Shown piece by piece: positions 10,771 through 20,260 of a stretch of 64,000 bases of DNA. Both the position numbers and the translations under genes were made by a program. Under the pieces are notes generated by a model. It was not told the origin of the DNA and ran no database searches. It saw only the letters and a program-made list of their open reading frames with translations. Origin of the DNA: Dermatemys mawii (Eukaryota > Chordata > Testudines > Dermatemydidae); NCBI GenBank assembly GCA_007922305.1, contig ML677387.1:674790-738789 (forward strand). The letters are read 5' to 3'. Every line of letters begins with the position of its first letter. Position 1 is the first letter of the stretch.

Positions 10771-12006
10771 GATGTTCTAATTCTTTGTTTTAACATGCAG
10801 ATGTATTGTATGCCCAGTTTTCTTCACTGTTGTTTAGTACAGCTGAGGGTGGTTTAGTCCTTTTGCATGTATTTTCATGCTAGATCCAGACTTGTTGTTT
10901 GAGCTCTCTTTTGAATTAGTAAAGATCTTCTGAAACAGTGTGAAGCTACATAAATCTTCAACTTTGACTAATGTATGCCCTATATAGTTCAAACAGTGCA
11001 GCACACTTACATGTATAATATTCTTTGCCATAGCAGTTTTATCAGCAAAGAAGGATTATCCTGGTACGTCTATCTGGTAATCTAGATGCTTTTCTTGATA
11101 GCTTTAAATAATAATTACTCATTACACAGCAGTCTTCCTCTCTGACCATGGGAATAATGCTGATACATTTCAATGTATTCTGCATCACTGCACAAACTTG
11201 TATTGTATCCTGGTTTTGAGAGCAAACTGCTACTTGATATTCTGGTTTTCCTGTGTACTCAGTATCACAGAATATTTTTTTTCAATTTCTTTCAGAAATA
11301 TTATACTTCTGAATTTTATCTCAGAGTTAACAAAATGCTGATCTTTTATCGTTTCCCAATTGGAGCAGTTAGAAGGTTGTGGAGTGATTTGACAATAAGC
11401 TTTTTCATTACTGGAAAAAGTGATGTCTCATCACTGTGTGGTGAAATATTTTTGATCCTTTCCCGTTCCTTTTGCTGTGTGATGCTGGCGCCCTCAGAGG
11501 CTTCATGTCACCAACACAACTGATGGATTTCTCTAGTCATTTCTAGCATCTTCTGTCAACTCGCATTGAGTCATCAGTGAAAATTATAAAACAGAGAATT
11601 GTGGGTAAAATAATAGCTGCTACCCTCATTTATCCAAGTACTGGGGACCTGCCATTTCAGGAAGGTGGAAAATGGCCCTTCAGCCCCAGGAGATTAGGAC
11701 AGTTTGCGGAAGTGCTATGTCTCAGGAGCAGTGATTCCACAGCTGGTAGTTAACGTGAAGTATAAGATCTAACATTGCCATTCTGGGTAAGGAATGATAC
11801 TGCAAAGTAAAATGTCAACGGCACCCATGTTTTTAGAGATGCAATGATCTGCACACCGCTTCCATGAGGAAACACCGTGAACAGAATTTCCGTGGCATTT
11901 CACTCCATTAGTGCCTGATTCAGTTTTTCAGTCTCAGATCTGTTGAAAGTGATGGAATAAAATAACACTCAGAATTTGGTTGTGACAATAAATCCACTTT
12001 ACAGTC
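10771..12006. other. Unassigned intron stretch
   Basis: AT-rich, with no supported gene or repeat. The 116-codon frame at 11173-11523 is phenylalanine-rich and looks like translated noncoding DNA. Confidence 0.4.
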
Positions 12007-12238
12007 AGGCCAAGCCTACACTACAGGCCTATAGCGGTAGAAAAATCCACACCCTTGAGCAACGTTGTTATAACTGACCTAACACCTCGCTCAGACAGTG
12101 CTATGTTGATGGGAGAGCTTCTCCCATTGACATAGCAACTGCCTCTCTGGGAGGTGGACTGACTATGCTAATGGAGAAACTCTTCCGCTGGCATGGTACA
12201 GCAGCGCTGAAGTGATTAGTGAAGACAAGCTCTCAGTG
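12007..12238. mobile_element. Possible hAT-like MITE
   Basis: The left arm CAGGCCAAGCCTACACTACA and right arm AGTGAAGACAAGCTCTCAGTG are imperfect inverted repeats around about 190 bp of sequence that includes GCTATGTTGATGGGAGAGCT and CTCCCATTGACATAGCAAC, itself an internal inverted repeat. The segment at 52950-53165 has similar arms (GGCACGTCTTCACTAGCAA) and architecture. No clean target duplication is seen. Confidence 0.45.
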
Positions 12239-13166
12239 TAAACCTTATCTGTGGAATTTCTTCTTTTCTGAGGGAAACTATATTTCCACAATTCTCTTTT
12301 GTAATGGTACAGATGAGTGGTTAATTTCTTAGTATTGTTATCCTGAGCTCCTCTTGGATAGGGTGAGAAGTTTAGTGCCTTTGTAAGTAGCCCTATGATT
12401 AGAAAGTGTTGTACACAAGAAATAAGTCAAACAGTTGTCCATCACCAGTGTGCAGAAGTGTTTAACTGTAAATGTTGCCTCACGCCCCTTCAATACCAAA
12501 AAAGAATGCAAGACAGACTGTTATAAGTTATGTAACATTTTCCACCAGTAGAACCAGAGTCAAAGGAAGGAAGAACAGTTTTTTTTAAAAAAGTCTGAAA
12601 TTTTTGCTTGGAGTAATTATTTTCATGTTGCTGCTGATGGAATGACATTTCGTCCTGTTTCTGGCTAGAAGGTACTGTATGTCAAAAAGATAAGTTCCCA
12701 TTTGCAGTGAAATCAACTTTCATTTATTTCTGTTCAGGAAGATGATGAGTTTTGGTAGATACGGAATGTCTTTCATTAATTGTTGGTTAAATATGGCAGT
12801 AGTTCAGGTCTAGCTGTAGTTGTAAACTAGGTCTAAGGGATACAACTCTACAAAAATAGATACTGGATTACAAATGCATCACTAAGAGGAGGACTAATGC
12901 TTCACCACTGTGAACATCTGTGCAAAGTGAGCACAGACTAGTGTAAAACAGTACCACTAGTGAGACAGAGGAGTTCTGGTTTGGTAGCTCAGTACACTCC
13001 CTTCACACAGATAGAAAGTGCTATTAAAAGTGCACATAGAGGGAAATCTCTTGGCCTTCACATCTTTTCCTTCCACATCCAATGCAGCCAATGGCTCTTG
13101 GAATGAGTAGTAAATTCCACACTGGACTCTTATGAGCATGGAGATTATGGGCTTTGGTAGCACAGA
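12239..13166. other. Unassigned intron stretch
   Basis: Nothing recognised. It ends at the putative ATA duplication of the transposon that follows. Confidence 0.4.
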
Positions 13167-13169
13167 ATA
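13167..13169. repeat. Putative 3-bp target-site duplication (ATA), left
   Basis: ATA precedes the CACTG terminus, and an identical ATA follows the other terminus at 15714-15716. Three bases can match by chance, so this supports the ends without proving them. Confidence 0.5.
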
Positions 13170-13290
13170 CACTGCTCTACAGCCAAAATGCTTCTGAAAT
13201 AAATGTAGTCAAACTTTACTAATTCTGGGTCACTGAGAACGAAAATGATGCTTAAAATTGTTGATTGGCTCTAGTTTTCAAGATATGCTA
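13170..13290 (+). repeat. Terminal inverted repeat, left
   Basis: Pairs with 15590-15713. The best-conserved blocks are the outer 12 bp (CACTGCTCTACA), TGCTTCTGAAATAAATGTAG at 13189, and TTGATTGGCT followed by AAGATAT at 13261-13288. Confidence 0.65.
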
Positions 13291-13679
13291 TTGGGTCAGT
13301 ATATATGACCCTTGACATGGGAATGGCGGAGGATAAGTGAGTTATAAAGGGAAGGGATCTCAATTTAAACCAGAAATGACTAAAATACATCTTTGACTGG
13401 ATCTATGAATAAATCTATGACTGGGTTTGGACAGTACTTGCTTTTTAGGCAAAACAATGAATGATGCAATCTGAAGCTGGTATTGCGTCATACATGATAT
13501 GAATTGCATCATGTTATTCCTAGAAGTCATGGATGATGCAATCATAACGAAGCTTACATCACTCTGCTGAACAAATTGCCCTATATCAACTCTAGAAATC
13601 ATACAGTGTCATGCTCTCTTATTTGTCAGTGTTTGATTTTGCAAAGGGACACATTTCTGTTTAGCCAAAGTGAGCAGAG

Positions 13680-15368
13680 ATGCCTCGTACTTGTGTGAAC
13701 AGTGCAGATAACTTCTGCTATGTTTGTGGTGAAGTGACTTTTGTATCACAAAAGCGCAGTATAACCACTATGGTTAAGAAAGCCTATCACCTTTATTTTG
13801 GCTGCAAAACTGGAGATCAGGACAAGAGGTGAGCCCCACACATATGCTGCAACACTTGTGCAACAAATCTTCGCCAGAGGTTGAACAGGAAAAGGAAATC
13901 TATGCCTTTTGCAGTGCCAATGATTTGGAGAGAGCCAACAGATCATACCAGCAATTGTTACTTCTGCATGGTGTCTCCAGTTGGGAAAGGTGTATCAAAG
14001 AAGAAAAAGTGGACTGTGCATTATCCAAACATTCCATCAGCTATACGCCCAATACCCCACGGAGAAGGACTGCCGGTTCCTGATGCACCAGAATCATTCT
14101 CACTTGAGTCAGACGAGGAAGAGGATGAAACTTCTGGTCCTGAACCATCAGTGTCACAGGACCCACATTTTCTCCCATCCTCATCCTCTGAACCACACCT
14201 CATAACACACGCTGAACTGAATGACCTTGTCAGGGATTTGGAACTACCCAAGAGTAAGGCAGAGCTGTTGGGCTCCAGACTACAGCAGTGGAATCTCCTG
14301 GCAGGTGATGTTAGGGTTTCCATGTTCCGTGACCGTCAAAAGGATCTTGTCCCATTCTTCTTCATGGAAGGTGATCTTGTAGCCTGCAATAACATCGATG
14401 GTGTGATGGCAGCCCTCAACATCATTCATGATCCAGATGAGTGGAGACTCTTCATTGATTCATCGAAGACGAGTCTTAAAGCTGTTTTGCTGCATAATGG
14501 CAATGTTTTGTCATCAATTCCAGTTGGTCATGCAGTCCATATGAAGGAAACCTATGACAACATGAAACAACTTTTGAGGTGCATAAACTATGACCAACAT
14601 CAGTGGCAGCTGTGTGGTGATTTGAAGGTTGTTGCTCTCTTGCTTGGTCTGCAGACTGGATACAAAAAGTACTGCTGTTTTCTCTGCGAATGGGATAGTC
14701 GTGCAAGAGATTCCCACTACATCAAGAAAGACTGGCCACTCCGACAGTCATTGGAGCCTGGGAGGAAAAGTGTTCAGCATCCACCACTTGTTGAATCAAG
14801 GAAGATTTTGTTACCACCCTTACACATCAAGCTGGGTCTGATGAAGAACTTTGTCAAGGCCATTGACAAAACACAAGCAGCTTTCAAGTACCTCCGTGGA
14901 AAATTTCCAAGGTTAAGTGAAGCTAAGATAAAGGAAGGTGTCTTTGTTGGTCCTCAGATTCGTGAACTTCTTCGAGATGATGCATTTGACCATGTACTGC
15001 GTGGCAAGGAAAAGACGGCATGGAAAGCCTTCCAGTTAGTGGCAATACATTTTCTCGGAAACAACAAGGCAGACAACTACAGGTTGTTGGTGGAAAACCT
15101 CCTCAAGGCATACAAAAGCCTTGGTTGCAACATGTCACTAAAGATACATTTTTTGCACTCTCATCTAGATTTTTTTCCACCAAACTGCGGAGCAGTGAGC
15201 GACAAGCACGGTGAGCGATTTCACCAGGACATTGCAACGATGGAGAAACGCTATCAGGGCAAAGGGAGCCCATCAATGCTTGCAGACTATTGCTGGACAG
15301 TGACAAGAGATGCTCCATTTAATGAATACAAGAGACAAGCCAAGAAGCGCCGAGTAGACACTGAATAG
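13680..15368 (+). pseudogene. Putative transposase ORF, 562 codons, broken by one in-frame stop
   Basis: The ATG at 13680 begins MPRTCVNSADNFCYVCGEV and stays in frame to the TAG at 15366. One TGA at 13830-13832 (codon 51) interrupts it, and 511 uninterrupted codons follow. The N-terminus has cysteines C13/C16 and, past the stop, C57/C60: a ZAD- or THAP-like zinc-binding layout. A second CYFC pair is near codons 93-96, then an acidic serine-rich linker (codons 135-175). The C-terminal 330 residues look like an RNase H-fold core, with FIDSSK (D260), CGDLK (D314), CCFLCEWD (332-339), LPPLHIKLGLMK (378-389) and SDKHGERFHQDI (507-518). Proteins with these motifs occur, as I recall, in many arthropod and some turtle genomes, usually as uncharacterised proteins. 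Which acidic residues are catalytic is an inference. A short PASSSSEPHL-like linker and the low number of lesions suggest recent activity. Confidence 0.7.
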
Positions 15369-15589
15369 GACTAAACTATGTACATAATAGTTTTTTGCCT
15401 TTTGTTTCATAATACATTTTATTTATATAACCCTTTTGCTAATTTTTAAAGTGTTACATAAACAGGACAGGTGAAATATTATCATGTAAAGCAACCATAA
15501 ACACATGAAAAGACCTAGGTTTACAATTTATGATTAAAACTCTACTATCTACACAATATACATAGACATAAAATGTAAAAACTTAAATA

Positions 15590-15713
15590 TCTTAGAAACA
15601 GTAGCCAATCAGTTGTTTTAATTGTCATATTTGAATTCAGCACATCAAAATACATAATAAATATCACATTTTATCTCTGAAGCAGACGACTTCTAAAAAA
15701 TTGTAGACCAGTG
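15590..15713 (-). repeat. Terminal inverted repeat, right
   Basis: It is the reverse-complement partner of 13170-13290. It starts (read inward on the minus strand) CACTGGTCTACAATTTTT, contains TGCTTCAGAGATAAAATGTG, and reaches AACTGATTGGCT at 15603-15614. Confidence 0.65.
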
Positions 15714-15716
15714 ATA

Positions 15717-16423
15717 CCTGGTGACTTGAGGGAGCGTGATGGCTGCTTTATCCCTAACTACTAAGATCACTTAATGGAAAAGACAAAGGCCTATATTCGA
15801 GTCTCACTAATGCCCACCCCCCCATTAATGCTGTTTTGACCAGCATGTCTTGCGAGTCAGTGAAGGAAGAGTTGATGCGAGACAGGCTCTTACATGCAAT
15901 CTGGAGTTCACTTTCCCATTTAGCTAACACAGCAGCAAAGAGAATAGTATGCTCCAGTCATAATTCTTTAGTGTGTAGCGGACATAAATCCTGAGGACAC
16001 CACCAGCTGCGTGAACTTATGCCACCCTAGTCTCCCTCCAGGCAGCAGCTAACATATAAACAAGGGCAAACCTGGCCAAAGGAGCCAACATATTTAACTT
16101 TAGAGCAGCATGTCCAATATAGCGCATAACTATAACTCCTGGATCTTGACACGTAATAACTCTTTATTATAAGATGCCAGATGCCCAAACGTTTCCACAG
16201 TTATTGCGGATAATCCCAGCGGTCAAAAATAAGGATAAGAATAGAAAGATTTTGTTTTATAAGACTAGAGAGGATAATTGCAATTGAAGCAATTATTCTT
16301 CCATTCCCCTTTAAAAAAAAAAAAGAAGTCTGCTACTAACAACTCTCACGATACAGGGTGTGTATAGGAATACAGGGAGAAAGCATGAAACACATCTGCA
16401 AGGTTTGGCTGAACTGGAATAAT
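15717..16423. other. Unassigned intron stretch
   Basis: No gene or repeat recognised. An A-run with GAAG is near 16312-16326. Confidence 0.4.
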
Positions 16424-16434
16424 CATCCAGACAC
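16424..16434. repeat. 11-bp target-site duplication, left copy
   Basis: CATCCAGACAC recurs exactly at 16512-16522 and brackets a 77-bp insert. Confidence 0.85.
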
Positions 16435-16511
16435 GAAGTGGGTATTAGCCCACGAAAGCTTATGCTCTAAAACTTTAGTTAGTCTTTAAGGTGCCACAGG
16501 ATTCTTTGTCA
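16435..16511 (+). mobile_element. Hammerhead-family repeat, 77-bp 5'-truncated copy (copy A)
   Basis: The insert opens GAAGTGGGTATTAGCCCACG, then AAAGCTTATGCTC, and ends with the family tail AGTTAGTCTTTAAGGTGCCA. Read as a hammerhead ribozyme, helix II is GTGGG (16438-16442) with CCCAC (16449-16453), the GAAA core strand is 16454-16457, and helix III is GC-TTAT-GC closed by A and T, then a TC cleavage-site position. The copy starts inside the CUGANGA strand, so C3-A6 and the helix I strand are missing. The exact 11-bp duplication shows that it arrived by retrotransposition. The family resembles Penelope-like retroelement sequences known to carry hammerhead motifs; the assignment is an inference. 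Confidence 0.65.
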
Positions 16512-16522
16512 CATCCAGACAC
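16512..16522. repeat. 11-bp target-site duplication, right copy
   Basis: CATCCAGACAC, identical to 16424-16434. Confidence 0.85.
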
Positions 16523-16805
16523 CGCAATTTACAGCCACACAGCCTGGGAATCTTTGAGAAGAACATACCCCACCTAGTACACTGGAGAGCATCGATATCA
16601 AAATGGTGTAAAACTGAATGGGCTTCTGCTTTTGGGTTAGCTTGGTATGTCACTTAGTCCATTCTCCTTGATTGGGGCATACCACGGATAATGAGGGTTT
16701 TAGTAGAATATACTATACTGTGAGTACAGTAAGTAGACAGAGCCATTTATGCAGGGAGTACTTTTTACCTGAACTTTGCACAATGCAGTAAGAAGGAGGC
16801 GTTCC

Positions 16806-17383
16806 AGTGAATGGGGAACAGCAGATGCTCCAAACTGCACTTAAGACTATACATGGAAGTAATTCTTCCGCTCTACTCCGTGCTGTTTAGGCCTCAACTG
16901 GAGTATTGGGTGCCACATTTCAGGAGAGATGTGGACAAATTGGAGAAAGTCCAAAGAACAACAAAAATGAGTCAAGGTCTAGAAAACATGACGTAGGAGG
17001 GAAGATTGAAAAAATTGGGTTTGTTTAGTCTGTAGAAGAAAAGACTGAGAGGGGACATGACAACAGTTTTCAAGCACATAAAAGGTTGTTACAAGGAGGA
17101 AGGATAAAAATTGTTCTTAACCTCTGAGGATAGGACAAGGAGCAATGGGCTTAAATTGCAGCAAGGTTGGACATTAGGAAAAAACATCCTAACTGTCAGA
17201 GTGGTTAAGCACTGGAATAAATTGCCTAGGGAGGTGGTGGAATCGCCATCATTGGGGATTTTTAAGAGCAGGTTAGACAAACACCTGTCAGGGATGATCT
17301 AGATAATACTTAGTCCTCCCCTGAGTGCAGGGAACTGGACTAGATGACCTCTTGAGATCCCTTCCAGTTCTATGATTTTTTGT
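16806..17383 (+). mobile_element. CR1 LINE, 5'-truncated (ORF2 C-terminus and 3' UTR)
   Basis: The frames read LYSVLFRPQLEYWVPHFRRD and VEKVQRTTKM, the conserved CR1 ORF2 C-terminal block (RPHLEY...VQRRATKM...GLE). DLTTVFKHIKG-like and NILTVRVVKHWNKLPREVVE follow, then a 3' UTR ending GATCCCTTCCAGTTCTATGA. In-frame stops and shifts make it a pseudogene. The left boundary is approximate. Confidence 0.85.
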
Positions 17384-18849
17384 TCAAAGCATTGGTCAGT
17401 TGTTGACACTGATTATTAAGCATAGGGGAGGATTGTGAGCTGCTAAACTATTAGTGTTGGCAGTAATACACAAGGAAAGCTACACTTGATTTAATTAAAA
17501 TTCCACACAAAAATACTGCATTAAAAGAATCGTAGGTTGTCTAATATGCTTATTTCCTGATTTTTGATTGCTTCACTTTGCAGCCTTAACTCTGCCCACT
17601 TGTGTGTGTGCATTACAATGCAGTCTTGAATTACATGATCACAAACTATTTTCCTGTCATTAATCTGGATTGTGTTCAGTGCCTGTATGGATTTATTTGT
17701 CCTTTTGGAATGCAAGGCACTGAATTTATAGACAGATTGCTTTTATTTGTTGAGAAACAAGTGATTTTATGAGGAAAATGCCATCTGGCCTTTCCCGAGC
17801 AGTAACTGCTGCTTGTGAGTTGTTTTGGAGAAGTAATTTTGTTCTTTACTAGCATAATAAGAACTGTGTGAGGCTCAAAAGAAAGAGCAGAGCTAGTTAC
17901 GATATTTCTGTGGGAGAAAGCACCAAAGTGTCTGGGACCTGTGCTGGAAACATCTCAGCACTGTATATATGGAGTTAGCAAGAAATGTACGGAACAATAC
18001 AGTGTGTAGTATGGCATGCTTCCAGCAAGGCTTGGGGGGCATATTATTCCCAGTCCATGCAAAGCATATGAGGATGGGTGGGTTGGAAGAGATCCAAGGA
18101 AATGGTCATATCCTCAGCTAATTTAGGTCCAAATAAAAATGGGCATAAATAGTGGATATTAAACCTCTAACTACATGACTGTGTTTACCAAGCTGGGAGT
18201 GAGTAGCACTTGCACGGAGAATTCTGCACCCTCCGAACTGGAGACCAAGACAAGGCTCCTGGTGATGAGCAGGAAGCTCTCGCCTAGGAAGAGCTGCCAG
18301 AAGGAACTAAAACGTCACCTCTGAGTGAGAGTCAGTTACATTTGTGTATGTGACCCCCTCTGTTGTTTGCTGATGGACAGGACATGAACAGTAGTTACTG
18401 GAGTCCGTGGCCCTTGCTGTGAGATGCAGGCTGTATGATCTTAGTAACCCGTGTGACAGGGACCAGGAAATGGAGATCAGTCTCGGACAACCTTCCTGTT
18501 TCTCACACCATTGCTAGAGATACAAACAGAAGAGCAGCATGTGATGAGATGTGATCGGAGAGGGACACTCGGGCTGTTGTATCCAAAGGCTTTGCTCCAG
18601 GACTGACACGAAGCCACGTATGGAGTTCTGTGTGTGTGTGTGTGCACCACGCTCTGTGACTGTAACCCAATGGTGAGTGGGTGTGGGTGTGACACTATTT
18701 CCTTAGGTGGTCTTAGCCAAGACACTCGAAAGTGAAGGACTTTGAAGTGGTGAGACATGGATACTGGGTATCTGCACAGTCCCTCTCTATTGGCTATCAT
18801 CCAAACCAGAGATCTGGGCCGCGCAGGAATGGTGCGGGACTCATTGTCA
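17384..18849. other. Unassigned intron stretch with a (TG)n run
   Basis: No gene or named repeat recognised. A TG microsatellite lies at 18629-18644. The minus-strand 107-codon frame over 18477-18800 crosses it and looks like a chance frame. Confidence 0.4.
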
Positions 18850-20110
18850 GCTCAGGGGCATAGTTGAGACAGGAGCTGGCCCATCAACTCCCTGTGTGGG
18901 CTGTGGAGAGTGTATGTCCCTGTCAGAGGGTGACTGGCCCCTTTAAAGGGGAGCAGGGTGTAGTGCACCTGTGGCTGATTAGCTGCCTCCCAAATGGGCT
19001 TCAGAGAAGGCCACTGGGCTATGAAAAGGGGAGATGAAACGCTACAGGAAGGGATGGGTGAGTGTTGCCTGAGAACAGGGCGAGGTGGAAGGAGCAGCAG
19101 AAAGTAGCTGGAGGGGAAACAGCTGAAGGCGCTCAACGACCGACCTGCCAGAGATGAAGTCTGTGGAGAGCTGTGGTGGGGTTCTCTGGGGAACCCTGCC
19201 AAGATGCGGGGAGTGAGGAAGGCTTGTGCAGAGGCCACCAGGAATTCGGGAAAGGACCAGCTTGGTCAGTGTAAGCTGGGCCCAGAAGCAAGAGGAGCTG
19301 AGGAGGTGGAAGGATCCTAGGAGCAGAGCTAGGACTCACAGGCAGGGTGGCCAGGGTGCCCCCTTTCAGCACTGGAGGGCTGGGGTCCTGAATGGACACT
19401 TAGTGTGAAGGGTCAGGCTCCTAGGTGAGGAGACCGGACTGGGGCTACCGGGGAACACTGGTGGCACTGTCGGGGTGGGGCCCTGGAGCCAGCTCAGAAA
19501 GCACTGGGACAGAGTGGCTAATGGCTCTTGGGTGGGCGACCCTGGCATGGGAGTGAGGAGCTGCTGTGTTGTAGCCTTGTTTTGCTTTGGGAGGAACTGA
19601 TTTGCCAGGAGGCGTCCGCGGACTGTGGCCTATCATGGGAATCGAAGGGTTTGTGTTTACTGCAGAGCGAGAACATGGCCCTGCTCACGGGTGAGTGAAG
19701 GGGGCAGCGAGGCAGGTCTCTGTTGTGGCACAGCCCGTTCCAGGATGGTGCTTGAGGCAGAGGCTGCCTTGCCCCAGGATTTTGTCTCAGGATTTCTCCC
19801 TCGAGTGCCCAGAGCTCTCCCCAGTGATGTGGGCTCCCATCCCAGCAGGGAACTGGGGAATTTGCCTGGGGCTGTTGTGCCAAACAGGTGGCCCTGGGCA
19901 GCAGAGGGGAGAATGGCCCTGCTGGAAGCTCCCCATCAGGAGGCTGCTCTGGGCTGCAGACTCTTTCACAGCCCACCCGGAACAGGGCTGGGGTGGATTT
20001 ACCCCAGCCGGCCCCAAGTCCCTCTCTGAACCCCCCGCACACAGTCCCTCCCGCGGTGACAGTGTGAATGGGTAAAACGTGGGAAAGGAACAATAATAAC
20101 ACCGAATAAA
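18850..20110. repeat. GC-rich island, probably an unclassified interspersed repeat
   Basis: Base composition shifts abruptly to G-rich on the + strand, and the density of overlapping ORFs on both strands rises, including a 194-codon minus frame at 19518-20102. No frame shows a domain, and no splice structure is visible. Near the left end is a perfect 14-bp palindrome, CCCCTTTAAAGGGG (about 18938-18951), of the kind seen in repeat termini and LTR promoters. I could not find flanking duplications. It could also be an unmethylated island, though CpG is not strikingly dense. Confidence 0.4.
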
Positions 20111-20154
20111 ATCAGTGAGCCGTGTTTGCTTGAGAGTAAGGGCAGCTAGTGTTC

Positions 20155-20260
20155 CTATTTATTATCTGTACAGGAGAAGCACCTAAAAGCTACAGTCAGG
20201 ATTGAGCTCCATTGCGCTAGGCAATCTTTGCCCCAAAGAGCATACAATCTAAGGCAAGCA
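20155..20260 (-). mobile_element. CORE/MIR-type SINE tail, reverse orientation
   Basis: AGAAGCACCTAAAAGCTACA, GAGCTCCATTGCGCTAGGCA and TTGCCCCAAAGAGCATACAA follow the same order as the copy at 7385. It is the reverse complement of a MIR-family 3' tail. Confidence 0.6.

Larger units (their letters stand above)
13170..15713 (+). mobile_element. DNA transposon (2.54 kb) with CACTG termini and a single-ORF putative transposase
   Basis: The left end CACTGCTCTACA (13170) and the reverse complement of the right end, CACTGGTCTACA (ending 15713), match at 11 of 12 bases. After a 10-bp length difference, an 82-bp arm (13189-13270 against 15684-15603 reversed) aligns without gaps. It starts TGCTTC, ends GATTGGCT and has roughly 60% identity by eye. 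Similarity continues a further 20 bp inward. ATA flanks both ends (13167-13169, 15714-15716), consistent with a 3-bp duplication. CACTG ends with a 3-bp duplication recall the CMC/EnSpm group, but the protein is not a TNP2-type transposase that I can recognise, so the superfamily is open. It contains one ORF. Confidence 0.75.

Noticed and set aside
16435..16511. An active hammerhead ribozyme
   Set aside because: Helix II, GAAA and helix III are perfect, but most of the CUGANGA strand and one helix I strand are absent, so it cannot self-cleave as it stands.
19518..20102. 194-codon minus-strand ORF as a gene
   Set aside because: It lies in a GC-rich block with overlapping ORFs in several frames, is rich in Pro/Ser/Leu, has no domain and no splice context. 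It is best explained by base composition.
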